From UTCFX2 sp963827155 (GTDB lineage Bacteria > Chloroflexota > Anaerolineae > Anaerolineales > UBA4823), in the NCBI GenBank assembly GCA_963827155.1, contig CAWGZV010000002.1, forward strand, positions 62,001 to 126,000: a stretch of DNA of 64,000 nt, read 5' to 3'. Positions 55,776 through 64,000 of the stretch are shown in pieces. The notes below the pieces were generated by a model that was not told the DNA's origin, ran no database searches, and saw nothing but the letters and a program-made list of their open reading frames with translations. The first letter of the stretch is position 1. Each line of letters starts with the position of its first letter. The translations under genes were made by a program, and so were the position numbers.

Positions 55776-57111
55776 TTAAGAATGGGAAAATTCCTGATCC
55801 GGTTCTTCATGGGTTGGTGGGTCCATTTGGAAGGATCTCTTGATTTTTCTGGTATTCAAAATAAGCAAGAGCACGAAAGCCGCCGCAAGGTATTCTGCCA
55901 GCGAAATTGCCTGGATACCACCATTCCCATGATAAGAATATAAATCGAGATATTGAAATTGATTGCTCAGGATGGTCAGGATGGGAAAGGGGGTCGTGTA
56001 GCTGTTCGGATAATCTGGTAGGCTCCAAAAAACTCGTTGGGATAGGATTTGAGTTCCAAAAAGTACTCCAAGAAATAGCCGAGATCCGAGAATCTCTGGA
56101 TTATCCTCAATTGTCTTCCCGACCAATAAATAGATCGCCGGCATGCTCCAATAGAGAATTCTTTCGGTATCAGAGCCTCCAATCCAGGCCATCACCGAAA
56201 AACCAATAATATATATAAATAGGTATTGATGCTCGGCCAAAAATCGAAGGACGTACCTCCATTTGTAGAGCAGAACAATAAGGATTAATCCATATCCCAC
56301 AAACCAGGCATGGATATAAGTTAATAGAGGTTTGTTATACGCCCAATATGCAGCGATTCGGAAAAATGAATAGGGGTTATCTTGCGTGGAAACTAGTCGA
56401 ACCATTAGGACGCTTAGAATACCAAAAGCCAGTGGGAGAAAAATGTTAAAGGAATCCTTTTTAGGTTTTGTTTATAAAATGAAAAATGCCACACGGCTGA
56501 CAAATCATTTGGGGAAACGATCGGATTATTGGCAAACAGCAGTGCTGCTGGAATAATCAGCATCCCTTCCCGAAAAGTAACCCCAATGAAGACCATCAAT
56601 CCAAGCAAGCAAATACTCCCCAATGAGGGGCTTTTCGATATTCGCTCGATTCCAATTAAACCGGCGAGAAGAAAGACAAAAAACCAGGGATCGATATAAG
56701 CAGGATAGTAATAAACAAACCGGATGGGACCATGCCACATCAGCATGAATAGGGCTGCCAGGGTAAACCGGATGATCCAATTATTGATAAATAATCTCAG
56801 CCAGTAAATCATCAAGAAAACTGCTAAGAGATTTCCTAGGATGTTTATATACTTAATCCTAAGAGCAGGTCGTTTTTGAAAAATAGCGAGACGAGAAAAG
56901 GTGTTCCTATCCTGTAAACAAAAGGCGCTCCAGCCTTGGGGTAGGTATGATTCGTTAGCTGTTCTGCCGTTCTGTAGTACTCTACCCCATCCCAGCCTTT
57001 CCCGTTTTGATAAGTAATCGGCTTTTGCATTGCCTGACTGATGATGTTCGCAATGATGAATAGTCCAATAACAAAGATTATTTCTAAATAATTGCTTTTC
57101 TTAAGATTCAT
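55776..57111 (-). CDS. Polytopic membrane protein of the polysaccharide locus, two frameshifts
   Basis: Three frames give about 440 residues with ten or more helices. The first frame (start 57111) has an N-terminal helix and then the extracytoplasmic motif GWDGVEYYRTAEQL, followed by FVYRIGTPFLVSLFF. The second frame carries LRLFINNWIIRFTLAALFMLMWHGPIRFVYYYPAYIDPWFFVFLL; the third has YWAYNKPLLTYIHAWFVGYGLILIVLLY. Breaks lie near 56,850 and 56,420 (TTTTT run). The GWDG-x-YY pattern occurs in membrane glycosyltransferases of the GT-C type and in some Wzy-like proteins, but I cannot assign it securely. Confidence 0.6.
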
Positions 57112-57171
57112 GAAAATCTGGTTTTTATAAAATATGAGCGTTATTGAACGACTTCATGACCCAAAATAGGT

Positions 57172-57200
57172 TTGACAAGAACAAGTGTTCTATATATAAT
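57172..57200 (+). promoter_or_regulatory. Consensus promoter with an SOS-box-like palindrome in the spacer
   Basis: TTGACA (57172-57177), exactly 17 bases, TATAAT (57195-57200): a 12/12 match to the sigma-70 consensus. The spacer contains AGAACA-AG-TGTTCT (57178-57191), which includes GAAC-N4-GTTC, the operator core of Gram-positive-type LexA. Transcription would begin near 57,207 and run towards the Thr/Pro secreted protein. Confidence 0.7.
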
Positions 57201-57208
57201 CCAATCAA

Positions 57209-57476
57209 ATGAGCGTGGAGATAAACTTCAAAGATAGTCCAAAAATCCGATCAAGCCTTGCCGAAAAATTTTCTGGAAAATTATTCGTTCCTCTTCGTTT
57301 TTTCGAGGAACGAATACCCTCCTCCTGCCGGTACCCATTTATCCCACCTCCAGGTTTTCATACCGATCCGGCATTCTATGCTAAACTAAGCCCATCCGCC
57401 GCATCGAGGGGAATTATTTCATCGCCCGCTTGCCCTTCACTTGCCCCCCATCCGCCTCTCGCCTGCCCCACACCCA
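57209..57476 (+). other. Presumed leader region with an 11-bp hairpin
   Basis: No secure gene lies between the promoter and the ATG at 57477. ATTCGTTCCTC (57283-57293) and GAGGAACGAAT (57305-57315) form a perfect 11-bp stem around an 11-base loop, about 75 bases into the predicted transcript, without a following T run. An open frame from ATG 57209 (beginning MSVEINFKDSP) would be leaderless; its later part only shadows the next gene, but the first 50 or so codons could be real. Confidence 0.45.
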
Positions 57477-58277
57477 ATGAAAGCCCCCCGCCGCCTCATC
57501 CTGCTCGCCCTGCTCCCCGCCCTCTTCTTCTGGGTCGGCCTCCAGCCCGGTTCTGCTTCCCCTCGCCCGGCGGGGCTTGTCCTCAACGCCTCCTCCCCCA
57601 CCCCCACCCGCTCCCGCAAGCCCGAAAAACCGCTCACCACTGCCTTCACCATCCCCCGCCTCTGCGGTCAGCTCGTCTACCTCACCGAGGCCGACTCCGG
57701 CGTCGGGCTGGTCGGTTTGAAAGCCTGCGGCGGCGGTCCAACCTACCTCCTCCAGGCTCATCCTCGCGACCTGGTCCCCTTCTACCAGATCCGCGATGCC
57801 AAAATCTCCTCCGGTCCAAAGGTCAAGACCGATCAATGCGGCGCTCTGGATTCCTACATCACCGGTTTCAAGAATTACGTCGGCATCGAAAGCTGCGACC
57901 AGTGCGGGCTCTATCTGCTCCCTCCAACCTGGACCCAGGTTCCATTGACCCCCTACACCCCTACCTCGCCGCCCCCAACTCGCACGCCCTTTGTCCCTTC
58001 TCAAACCCCAACCCCCTCCCCCACCCTGGCGCCCTGGCAGGTGACCGAGACCCCCGGGGTCTTCGAGCTGCTCTACGGCGCCCAAACCCCTGCCTCGGCT
58101 GTGGCTCCAACCCCAACCCCTTCCCTCACCCCTGCCTTCCTGCCGTCGCCAACCTCCCCTGCCCCGCAGCCGCTCCCCTTCCCGTTAGCCTCCCCTGGCG
58201 TCCTGGTCGTCGTCCTGGTCATGATCATCGCCGCACTGTTCTATCTCAGATGGCTGATGGAAATGCGCTCCAGGTAA
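57477..58277 (+). CDS. Secreted or anchored Thr/Pro-rich protein with a Cys-containing globular domain
   Basis: About 266 residues. A signal peptide (LILLALLPALFFWVGLQPGSAS) precedes a small globular region (about 50-150) with paired cysteines (RLCGQLVYL, LKACGGG, TDQCGALD, ESCDQCGLY), probably disulfide-bonded outside the cell. A long Thr/Pro/Ser spacer (about 155-235) follows, then a C-terminal membrane helix (about 240-260) followed by basic residues. This is a surface protein on a stalk. No function is recognised. No clear ribosome site precedes the ATG, and the region upstream is long, so translation may depend on the leader. Confidence 0.62.
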   Translation: MKAPRRLILLALLPALFFWVGLQPGSASPRPAGLVLNASSPTPTRSRKPEKPLTTAFTIPRLCGQLVYLTEADSGVGLVGLKACGGGPTYLLQAHPRDLVPFYQIRDAKISSGPKVKTDQCGALDSYITGFKNYVGIESCDQCGLYLLPPTWTQVPLTPYTPTSPPPTRTPFVPSQTPTPSPTLAPWQVTETPGVFELLYGAQTPASAVAPTPTPSLTPAFLPSPTSPAPQPLPFPLASPGVLVVVLVMIIAALFYLRWLMEMRSR

Positions 58278-58610
58278 GCGCAGGTTTCCCAGGCATGCTC
58301 CGCCATTCCGACATAATCAAGGCGGTTGTGAAGCAAATCCACCAAAACAATAATAGCCCTCGAGGTATCCTTTGACGTTGATTGGCTTGCTGCGCGGGTG
58401 GATTTATTTATCGGTTGATATCGATAAGCGAAACCTTGTTCAAGGCGTCTTGGTAAGATTTGTCGGTCAGCGTAAAATGATATGGATAAACTTTGTCGCC
58501 AATTGAAGGAGTTCCATTCGACGGTTTCTCAGTCGGATGAAACCTTTGCTCAGTGGATTAATAATTTCTAATATGATAACACATTCTGTTCGATTGCCGG
58601 TTTTCCCCGC
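58278..58610. other. Intergenic region without a supported gene
   Basis: These 333 bases lie between convergent genes. One short open frame, ATG near 58,479 (MDKLCRQLKEFHSTVSQ, 29 residues), looks protein-like but has no ribosome site or recognised homologue. GATATCGATA-type dyads near 58,417 are short. I see no clear terminator. Confidence 0.35.
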
Positions 58611-59761
58611 TCATTCACCCTCCTGTTCCAGCAGCGCATCTCGGATCGCGATCAGGTTTTCCGCCGGCACGTCGCTCTGCACATTATGAGCGGGCGAAAG
58701 GATGTAGCCCCCGCCCGGCGCCAGGGCAGCCAGTGTCTCTCGGACGTGCGCCTTCACCTGCTCTGGCGTGCCGTGCGGCAAGATCTCTTGCAGGTCCAGC
58801 CCGCCGTGGAAAGAGAGCCGGTCGCCAAAATCTGCCTTCAAGCCCTTCGCCGCCATCCCCGCTGCGCTGGGTTGGATCGGGTCGAGCACGTCCAGCCCCA
58901 TCTCGATCCAGGCAGGGATAAAAGCCCGCACCGCCCCGCAGGAATGCAGCATCATTTTAGCCTGCGGGTTGATCTCCTTCAGCCGGCTCTTGACATACGT
59001 CCACAGCCGGGCGTGCCTCGGTCTCACGAAGCGTTCGTACATCCCGGGCGAGATCAGGCTGCTGCGCTGCGTGCCGAGGTCCTCGCCGCTCAGCCGGAAG
59101 ATGTCGATCAGGTCCCCCGCCGCGTTCAATCCCACCTCCGCCAGCCCCATTGCCACATCGCAGGTCTTATCCAGCACCGCGCCCGCCGCTTCCGGCTCCA
59201 GCGCCAGCGCCTCCAGGAAATTCTGCAGCCCGCACAGGTAGGTGGCTTGCTCCCAGATCGAGGTCGTGAACTTGCCGACGATCGCCTTATCGGTCTCCTC
59301 CCGCATTCTCTCGAACTTCTCGCGCACGCCTGCCGTCCGGGCGGGGTCGAACGGGTCAGGCCATGGGTGTGCCTCGATTTCAGCCCTATCCAGCTTTGCC
59401 AGCGGGTGTTTCACCATCTCGTAGTAGAAGCTCCCGTCCTCGCGCCCACCTTTGCCCGCCCCACGCCCCATTGGTCGTAGCGCAGCCCGTCTCCCGGGTC
59501 GTGCGGCCAGGGTGTCGAGCCAGGGTTCAGCCCAAGGTAGACCAGGTCGATCTGCATCGCATCCAGCAGGTCCAGGCTCGGCGAGACATCCGCCCAAATC
59601 CCCACCGCCTTTTCCGCTTCCGGCGGCAGTCCCAGCCTGGCTCGCAGGGCATGATAGGCTTCCACCGTAAAAGTGATGTCGAACGGCGCCCGGTCCGGCT
59701 CGCGATGCTCCAATGCCAGCCGGACGCGTTCTCGAGAGCTCATCGCTGCGGTTTTCATCAT
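58611..59761 (-). CDS. Uroporphyrinogen decarboxylase-like (MtaA/CmuA-type) protein, one frameshift
   Basis: About 380 residues. The start at 59761 has AAGGAG nine bases upstream (MSSRERVRLALEHREPDRAPFDI is family wording). After a break near 59,460 the frame continues with DGSFYYEMVKHPLAKL, LSGEDLGTQRSSLISPGMYERFVRPRHARL (about 205-235), MMLHSCGAVRAFIPAWIEMGLDVLDPIQP (about 275-303) and LSFHGGLDLQEILPHGTPEQV. The HSCG block and preserved fold are those of UroD-like corrinoid methyltransferases or uncharacterised relatives, not haem biosynthesis enzymes. Genes for sugar-phosphate enzymes are next to it. Confidence 0.82.
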
Positions 59762-59848
59762 CGCTGTCTCCTTGGTTTCACTTCGGGCATTCCTCAGGGC
59801 TGTGCTTTCCGCAAAATGGCAACATCCCAGGCGCCGCCTCCATATCGA

Positions 59849-61069
59849 TTAACTGCCTTGCCAGAATCGCCTCGGTTTGGGGAAAGGATGCTTTTCCAGG
59901 GAAACATAATCCGGCAGCCCCTTGCCAATAAGCGGAAGGGCGTAGCGTATGAACTCAGTTGTCACGTGGTTTCCTTCTGGGTTGATCATCGCGTCGTCCA
60001 TCTTCTTCTCAAAATTCGCCGCCAGCTCCAGTGGCGCCTCGCCGACGCTGCACCAATACGGTTCGTCGTGCTTGCGCTGCAGGGTGATCATAACCCCGCT
60101 CGCCCCTTCAGCCGCACGCTTCACCGCAAATACACCCACCCGGTAAGCCTCTCGGGCGTCCACTGGCGAGATCGCCAGCCCAGAGCTGCGCTGCATCGTC
60201 CCGGGCTTATCCACCCGCGTTTTGAGATGAAGCTCGTCTGCCACCATATCTGCCAGGTACTGCCCGACCCCGCCCGGTTCCGGATGTCCGAAGGCGTCGA
60301 CATTGATTGGGTCCTGGTTAAGCGACACGAATTCGCCCGCCGCGGTCCGCAAGCCTTCACATGCCGCAATCACTGCGAAACCCTGCCGGCGGTAAACCGC
60401 TTCCACATCCGCCAGGAACCTGTCCGGATAAAAAGCCCGCTCGGGAAGGTAGATCAGGTCAGGAGCATATTCTCCTGCCAGCGCGGTCGCTGCCGTCAGC
60501 CAGCCGCTGTTGCGCCCCATCGTCTCCAAAATCTTGACGGCTTCGGTGAGCTTCATCGCTCGGGTGTCTCGCCCGATCTCGCGGCAGACGATCGATTCGA
60601 AGCGCGCCGCGCTGCCGTAGCCTGGGGCGTGGTCCGTGTGCGAAAGGTCGTTATCGATGGTCTTGGGGATGCCAATCACCCGCATCTCGTATCCCGATCC
60701 CTCGGCGAGGCGAGCCACATTATTCGCTGTGTCCATAGTGTCGCCTCCGCCGGCATACAAGAAATAGCGGATATTGTATTCCCGACACAATGTGATGATC
60801 CGGGCATAATCCGCTTCCTGCAGTCGGTACCGGCACGACCCCAGCGCTGCCGAAGGCGTCCAGCGCAGCCCGGCGATCGTTCTTGGGCTTTCGCGTCTCA
60901 GGTCGATCAGGTCCTCACCCAGAAAACCCTGGATTCCATGGTTCATCCCGATCAGCGCCTCAATCTCTTCATGCCGCTGAGCTTCATGGATTGCTCCGCA
61001 GAGCGAGTTGTTGATCACTGCGGTCGGTCCGCCCGACTGCCCAATGACCAGATTACCCTTGATTTTCAT
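59849..61069 (-). CDS. 6-phosphofructokinase-family enzyme, PPi-type features
   Basis: The 406-residue enzyme is unbroken. Phosphate-donor loop GQSGGPTAVINNSL (about 9-22), YAGGGDTMDTANN (about 106-118), catalytic IPKTIDNDL (about 138-146) with the Lys typical of PPi-dependent enzymes, then ETMGRNSGWLTAATAL (about 186-201), YLPERAF and LNQDPINVDAFGHPEPGGVGQYLA. In classical ATP enzymes GGDTM reads GGDGS and PKTIDND reads PGTIDND; here the Lys favours pyrophosphate as donor. It converts fructose-6-phosphate to the 1,6-bisphosphate, the substrate of the aldolase encoded divergently. Its promoter region carries TGTGA/TCACA palindromes. Confidence 0.88.
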   Translation of the reverse strand: MKIKGNLVIGQSGGPTAVINNSLCGAIHEAQRHEEIEALIGMNHGIQGFLGEDLIDLRRESPRTIAGLRWTPSAALGSCRYRLQEADYARIITLCREYNIRYFLYAGGGDTMDTANNVARLAEGSGYEMRVIGIPKTIDNDLSHTDHAPGYGSAARFESIVCREIGRDTRAMKLTEAVKILETMGRNSGWLTAATALAGEYAPDLIYLPERAFYPDRFLADVEAVYRRQGFAVIAACEGLRTAAGEFVSLNQDPINVDAFGHPEPGGVGQYLADMVADELHLKTRVDKPGTMQRSSGLAISPVDAREAYRVGVFAVKRAAEGASGVMITLQRKHDEPYWCSVGEAPLELAANFEKKMDDAMINPEGNHVTTEFIRYALPLIGKGLPDYVSLEKHPFPKPRRFWQGS

Positions 61070-61101
61070 CGAATGGACCTTCTACGAATGCTGGAATTTA
61101 T

Positions 61102-61168
61102 TCACAATTGTGATAAAATATCACATATGTTATGAGAAGAGTTTAACGCTCATCTCATTTCTTGTCAA
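61102..61168. promoter_or_regulatory. Divergent control region with overlapping palindromes
   Basis: On the minus strand TTGACA (61168-61163), 17 bases and TAAACT (61145-61140) make a promoter for the phosphofructokinase gene. Just downstream of its predicted start lie two overlapping palindromes that share one half-site: TCACAATTGTGA (61102-61113) and TGTGATA-AAA-TATCACA (61109-61125). Such a three-half-site array suggests repression by a dimeric regulator. Confidence 0.6.
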
Positions 61169-61270
61169 TCTACAAGTAAAAAAATCAATCAACATCCATA
61201 TTCCGATTGAGTAATCGTATATCGTCAATCGTCAACTTCATCCATCATTGCTAGGAAGTGAGCCCATACT

Positions 61271-62111
61271 ATGCAGCCGCAATCATTCGACTATGGAGTA
61301 TCCATTCGCACCAGCCGCATCTTCAATCCAGCTTCTGGACGGAGCGTCGTTATCGCACTGGATCATGGGATTGCCATGGGAGCCGTCGCCGGTCTGGAAA
61401 ATCTTGGTGAGCGCTTCGAGCAGGTGGTTCAATGGAAAGCCGGAAGGTGTGCTCCTGAACCCAGGCGGCATCCGGCGCTTCGGCAACTTGCTCGTCGGGC
61501 GAGACCGACCTGCCGCGATCGTCGCTGCCGATTTCCCGCTCTTTAAGAGCCATTCGGGCGGCGATCCCACCGACGGCGCCATCCCCACCATCTCTCCCGA
61601 AGAGGTAGCCCGTTTGGGCGCCGATATGGTGAAGATCTGCATGATCTTTGGGCAGAGCAGCACCGAAAAAATGATGCAGAACTTCTCTTTCATTGCCCAG
61701 ACCATTGAAAACTGCCACCGCGTTGGGCTGCCGGTCATGGTTGAGCCCACCACCTGGGGGCTGCGCTTCAAGAAAAATGAGCTGAAAAATCCACAGATCC
61801 TCGCCGACATGGCTCGGATTGCTTACGAAATCGGCGCAGATGTGGTCAAGACCGATTTTCCCGAAAATCCAGAAGATATGACCATAATCGCAGAAGCCTG
61901 CCCGGTCCCGATCGTGCTCCTCGGTGGCGGCAAGACCGACAGTATTGCCGATATGCTGAAAGATGTGTTGGTATGCATTCGAGGCGGCGCTTCTGGGATT
62001 GCTTTTGGGCGGAATGTCTGGCAGCATCCCGATCCTGCCCGCTTGGTTAGAGCGATCCAGCTCGTCGTCCACGACGAAGACCTCCAAGCTGCTTATGAGG
62101 TATTGAAATGA
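61271..62111 (+). CDS. Class I (DeoC/FbaB-type) aldolase, one frameshift
   Basis: About 280 residues. It begins with RSVVIALDHGIAMGAV (about 23-38), and after a break near 61,430 (TT run; removing one T gives QVVNGKPEGVLLNPGG) continues with DFPLFKSHSGG, ARLGADMVKICMIFG, NCHRVGLPVMVEPTTWG and ADVVKTDFPENPEDM. The lysine in VVKTDFP is the expected Schiff-base residue, and VLLGGGK and GIAFGRNVWQ bind phosphate. This is the FbaB/LsrF aldolase clade; fructose-1,6-bisphosphate or a related ketose phosphate is the probable substrate. The stop overlaps the dehydrogenase start (ATGA). Confidence 0.85.
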
Positions 62112-63171
62112 CTCGCCTGCCGCCTCTCCCTGAGAAAATGCGCGCTGTGGTTTATCACGGCCCAAAGGATTTGCGCGTGGAAGAGGTGACCCTCCCCGTT
62201 ATCGAGCCGGACGAGATCCTGGTTAAAGTCCGTTCTGCAACCACTTGCGGGACCGATTAAAAACTTATCTGCGTGGTCATCCAAAATACCCGCCGCCTTT
62301 CAGATTTGGACATGAGTTCGCTGGAGATGTGGTTCAGGTCGGCTCAATGGTCCGGGCATTCGAGCCCGGAATGCGCGTCACCGCCAGCTGTTTTGGTCCT
62401 TGCGGAGCCTGCTATCCGTGTAAACACCACCAGGAGAATCTCTGCGAGAACATGGCCTACAACTTTGCCACCTACGCCGAATATGTCCGCCTGACGGGGC
62501 CTTTTGTTCGCTGGAACACCTTGGTCATCCCAGAAAATCTAAGCTATCCTCAGGCTGCCCTGCTGGAGCCGTTGGCTTCGGTGGTCCACAGCCATAAGCT
62601 GCTGCAGGTCAAACCTGGCGAACGGGTGGTCATCATTGGCGGCGGATCGATAGGGTTGATGCACCTGCAAATCGCAAAAGCCTGCGGTGCAGCAGAGATC
62701 ATCCTGGTCGATAAAAATCCTGAGCGGCTGGGCTTTGCCCTCGAGCTCGGCGCACACCGGGTTTTAAACCCGGACGACGCGGATCCGGTGCTGAGCGTGC
62801 TTTCATTGGCTGGCGGGCGTGGCGTGGATGCGGCGATTGAATGCGCCGGGCTGAAAGCCACCTGGGAATCAGCCCCGCGCTACGTCCGCAAAGGCGGGCG
62901 CGTGCTTTGGTTTGCTGGGCTGCCAGGCGCCACAGAGGTGGTCTTGGATGCCCCGGCGGTCCATTACGGCGAGATCGCCCTATTCAACACCCATGGCAAC
63001 TCTCCGGTCGATTTCTGGGAAGCCTGCAACCTGGTCGCCAGCGGCGTCGTGCAGACCACCCATCTGATCTCTGGCGAGATGGCGCTTGAAGATACGGAGA
63101 AAGCCTTAAATTTAATGATTGAGGGAAAGGTGATGAAAGTTTCAATCAACCCGGAGCTAACTCGAGCTTAA
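62108..63171 (+). CDS. Zinc-dependent medium-chain alcohol/polyol dehydrogenase, one frameshift
   Basis: About 350 residues. N-terminal MRAVVYHGPKDLRVEEVTLP, catalytic Cys in SATTCGTD. After a missing T (GATTAAAA for GATTTAAAA near 62,258) it continues LKTYLRGHPKYPPPFRFGHEFAGDVVQVG with the catalytic GHE. Structural-zinc cysteines are in CFGPCGACYPCKHHQENLCENM. NAD binding is VIIGGGSIGLMHLQIAKACGA (about 165-185). It resembles sorbitol/threonine-type dehydrogenases and probably oxidises a sugar alcohol feeding the aldolase/phosphofructokinase genes. It converges on the TIM-like gene with a 15-bp overlap of ends. Confidence 0.88.
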
Positions 63172-63954
63172 CCCAAGCCTGTCAAAAACTCGCCGCAGGA
63201 TCAGGTTGAAATTCACAGCATCCCATGCTGCCCGGCCGATAAAAAGCCCATCGACCTCCGGCTGGCTGATCAGCGCATCTGAATTTTCCAGGTTGACGCT
63301 CCCACCGTACAGAATCGGGAAATTGCCCTGCCTGGATGGAAATAGCTCCACCAGAGTTTCCCTGATCTCTGCATGCATCTCGTTTGCGGCTTCCGGGCTG
63401 GCTGGGGTGCCGTGTTCGCCAATCGACCAGACTGGCTCATAAGCTATCCAAAGCCGGTCAAGCTGTTGGGTTGGAATATCCTTCAAATCGATCTCGAGCT
63501 GGAAGCGTAGACGCTCGATGGACTGCCCCGCCTGCCTCTCAGCCATCGTTTCTCCAACGCAGACTAGCGCGTACATCCCATGGCTAAGCGCCGCCAGAGC
63601 ACGCCGGTTTACCTGCTCGTCGGTCTCGCCAAAAATCTGGCGTCGCTCAGCATGCCCGCACATCACCAGCTTCACCCCGATTTCGGTTAACATCCTCGGC
63701 GATACCTCTCCGGTGAACGCACCTTCCGCTTCCCAGTGCATATTTTGGGCTCCAATCCAGACCTTTTCCTGGTTCGAGCCTCGGCAGGCGTCTGCCAGCG
63801 CGGTGTAGGAAGGGAGGATAAAGAGCTGCAGCGGTGGGCGGGGCAGATCATCGGTCAATCTCTCCAACAACTGCAGGTATTCAACCGTCTGCCGATTGGT
63901 CTTGAACATCTTCAGGTTTGAGCCAGCGTAGATCTGGCTGAATCGTCCCGTCAT
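63157..63954 (-). CDS. Triosephosphate isomerase-family protein with variant motifs
   Basis: The 265-residue protein is unbroken. TIM-barrel motifs are present but altered: SNLKM at the N-terminus (usually NWKM, keeping the Lys), MCGHAERRQIFGETD (about 107-121; usually GHSERR, keeping the His), AYEPVWSIGEHGTP (about 182-195; catalytic Glu kept, usually VWAIG) and LYGGSVN (about 228-234). The catalytic Lys, His and Glu are all present, so isomerase activity is expected. The variant motifs resemble TIM paralogues in polyol-catabolic clusters, such as tetrulose-4-phosphate isomerases. A housekeeping TIM would be encoded elsewhere (inference). Confidence 0.83.
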   Translation of the reverse strand: MTGRFSQIYAGSNLKMFKTNRQTVEYLQLLERLTDDLPRPPLQLFILPSYTALADACRGSNQEKVWIGAQNMHWEAEGAFTGEVSPRMLTEIGVKLVMCGHAERRQIFGETDEQVNRRALAALSHGMYALVCVGETMAERQAGQSIERLRFQLEIDLKDIPTQQLDRLWIAYEPVWSIGEHGTPASPEAANEMHAEIRETLVELFPSRQGNFPILYGGSVNLENSDALISQPEVDGLFIGRAAWDAVNFNLILRRVFDRLGLSSS

Positions 63955-64000
63955 CGATCGTTCGCTTTCTATTGAACCAACAAGAGGCCAGGGAAACCTG

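Noticed and set aside
57209..58375. 388-codon plus-strand frame starting at ATG 57209.
   Set aside because: From about 57,477 it overlaps the signal-peptide-bearing Thr/Pro protein in another frame and has the Pro/Arg/Ser bias of a shadow frame; only its first 50 or so codons remain possible.

Overview
The window looks like a chromosomal segment from a member of the Chloroflexota, probably class Anaerolineae. The clues are secreted and lipid-anchored proteins with long Thr/Pro (TPTPT-type) tails, an NBR1-type Ig-like domain on a lipoprotein, large surface proteins ending in LFLPF-x-x-R, a GerMN protein, and moderate-to-high GC. The assignment is inference from style, since no rRNA or marker gene is present. 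There are two tRNA genes (Leu-UAA, Val-UAC), and no insertion sequence, CRISPR array or replication origin that I can see.

Layout. (1) 1-8.3 kb: small envelope proteins (LapA-like, a degenerate SNase-like protein, an Ig-domain lipoprotein), a nitroreductase, and an OmpR-type two-component system followed by a solute-binding lipoprotein. (2) 8.5-17.4 kb: ordinary metabolic and regulatory genes (GerMN, PHP, DUF362, PfkB kinase, FAH-family hydrolase, RpiR regulator, membrane protein plus MBL hydrolase) and the two tRNAs. (3) 17.5-30.2 kb: a putative RiPP (ribosomally made, modified peptide) neighbourhood. It holds a PF14907-type nucleotidyltransferase, a very large LamG/DUF11/metallophosphoesterase surface protein and, on the + strand, a PqqD-like leader binder, a radical SAM/SPASM enzyme, an unlisted 49-residue precursor peptide with two cysteines, an HPr-kinase-like protein, and an S26 peptidase continuous with a C25 (gingipain-type) peptidase. 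(4) 30.3-57.1 kb: an exopolysaccharide island (O-antigen ligase/polymerase proteins, BY-kinase, nucleotide-sugar enzymes, a domain-permuted sugar-phosphate transferase, about six glycosyltransferases, acyltransferases, flippase and an FdtABC-like set). An AbiE type IV toxin-antitoxin operon with its own promoter and operator is embedded in it. (5) 57.1-64 kb: a secreted Thr/Pro protein behind a consensus promoter carrying an SOS-box-like palindrome, then a sugar-phosphate cluster (UroD-like protein, PPi-type phosphofructokinase, class I aldolase, Zn alcohol dehydrogenase, TIM-like isomerase).

A feature that colours the whole annotation: about 30 apparent frameshifts interrupt about 22 otherwise well-conserved genes, mostly between 26 and 62 kb. 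Every one I worked through at nucleotide level is repaired by changing a short run of one base by a single base. I therefore read them mainly as sequence or assembly errors and annotate whole genes across the breaks. One interruption (about 20,925) is different: an in-frame TGA where CGA is expected.
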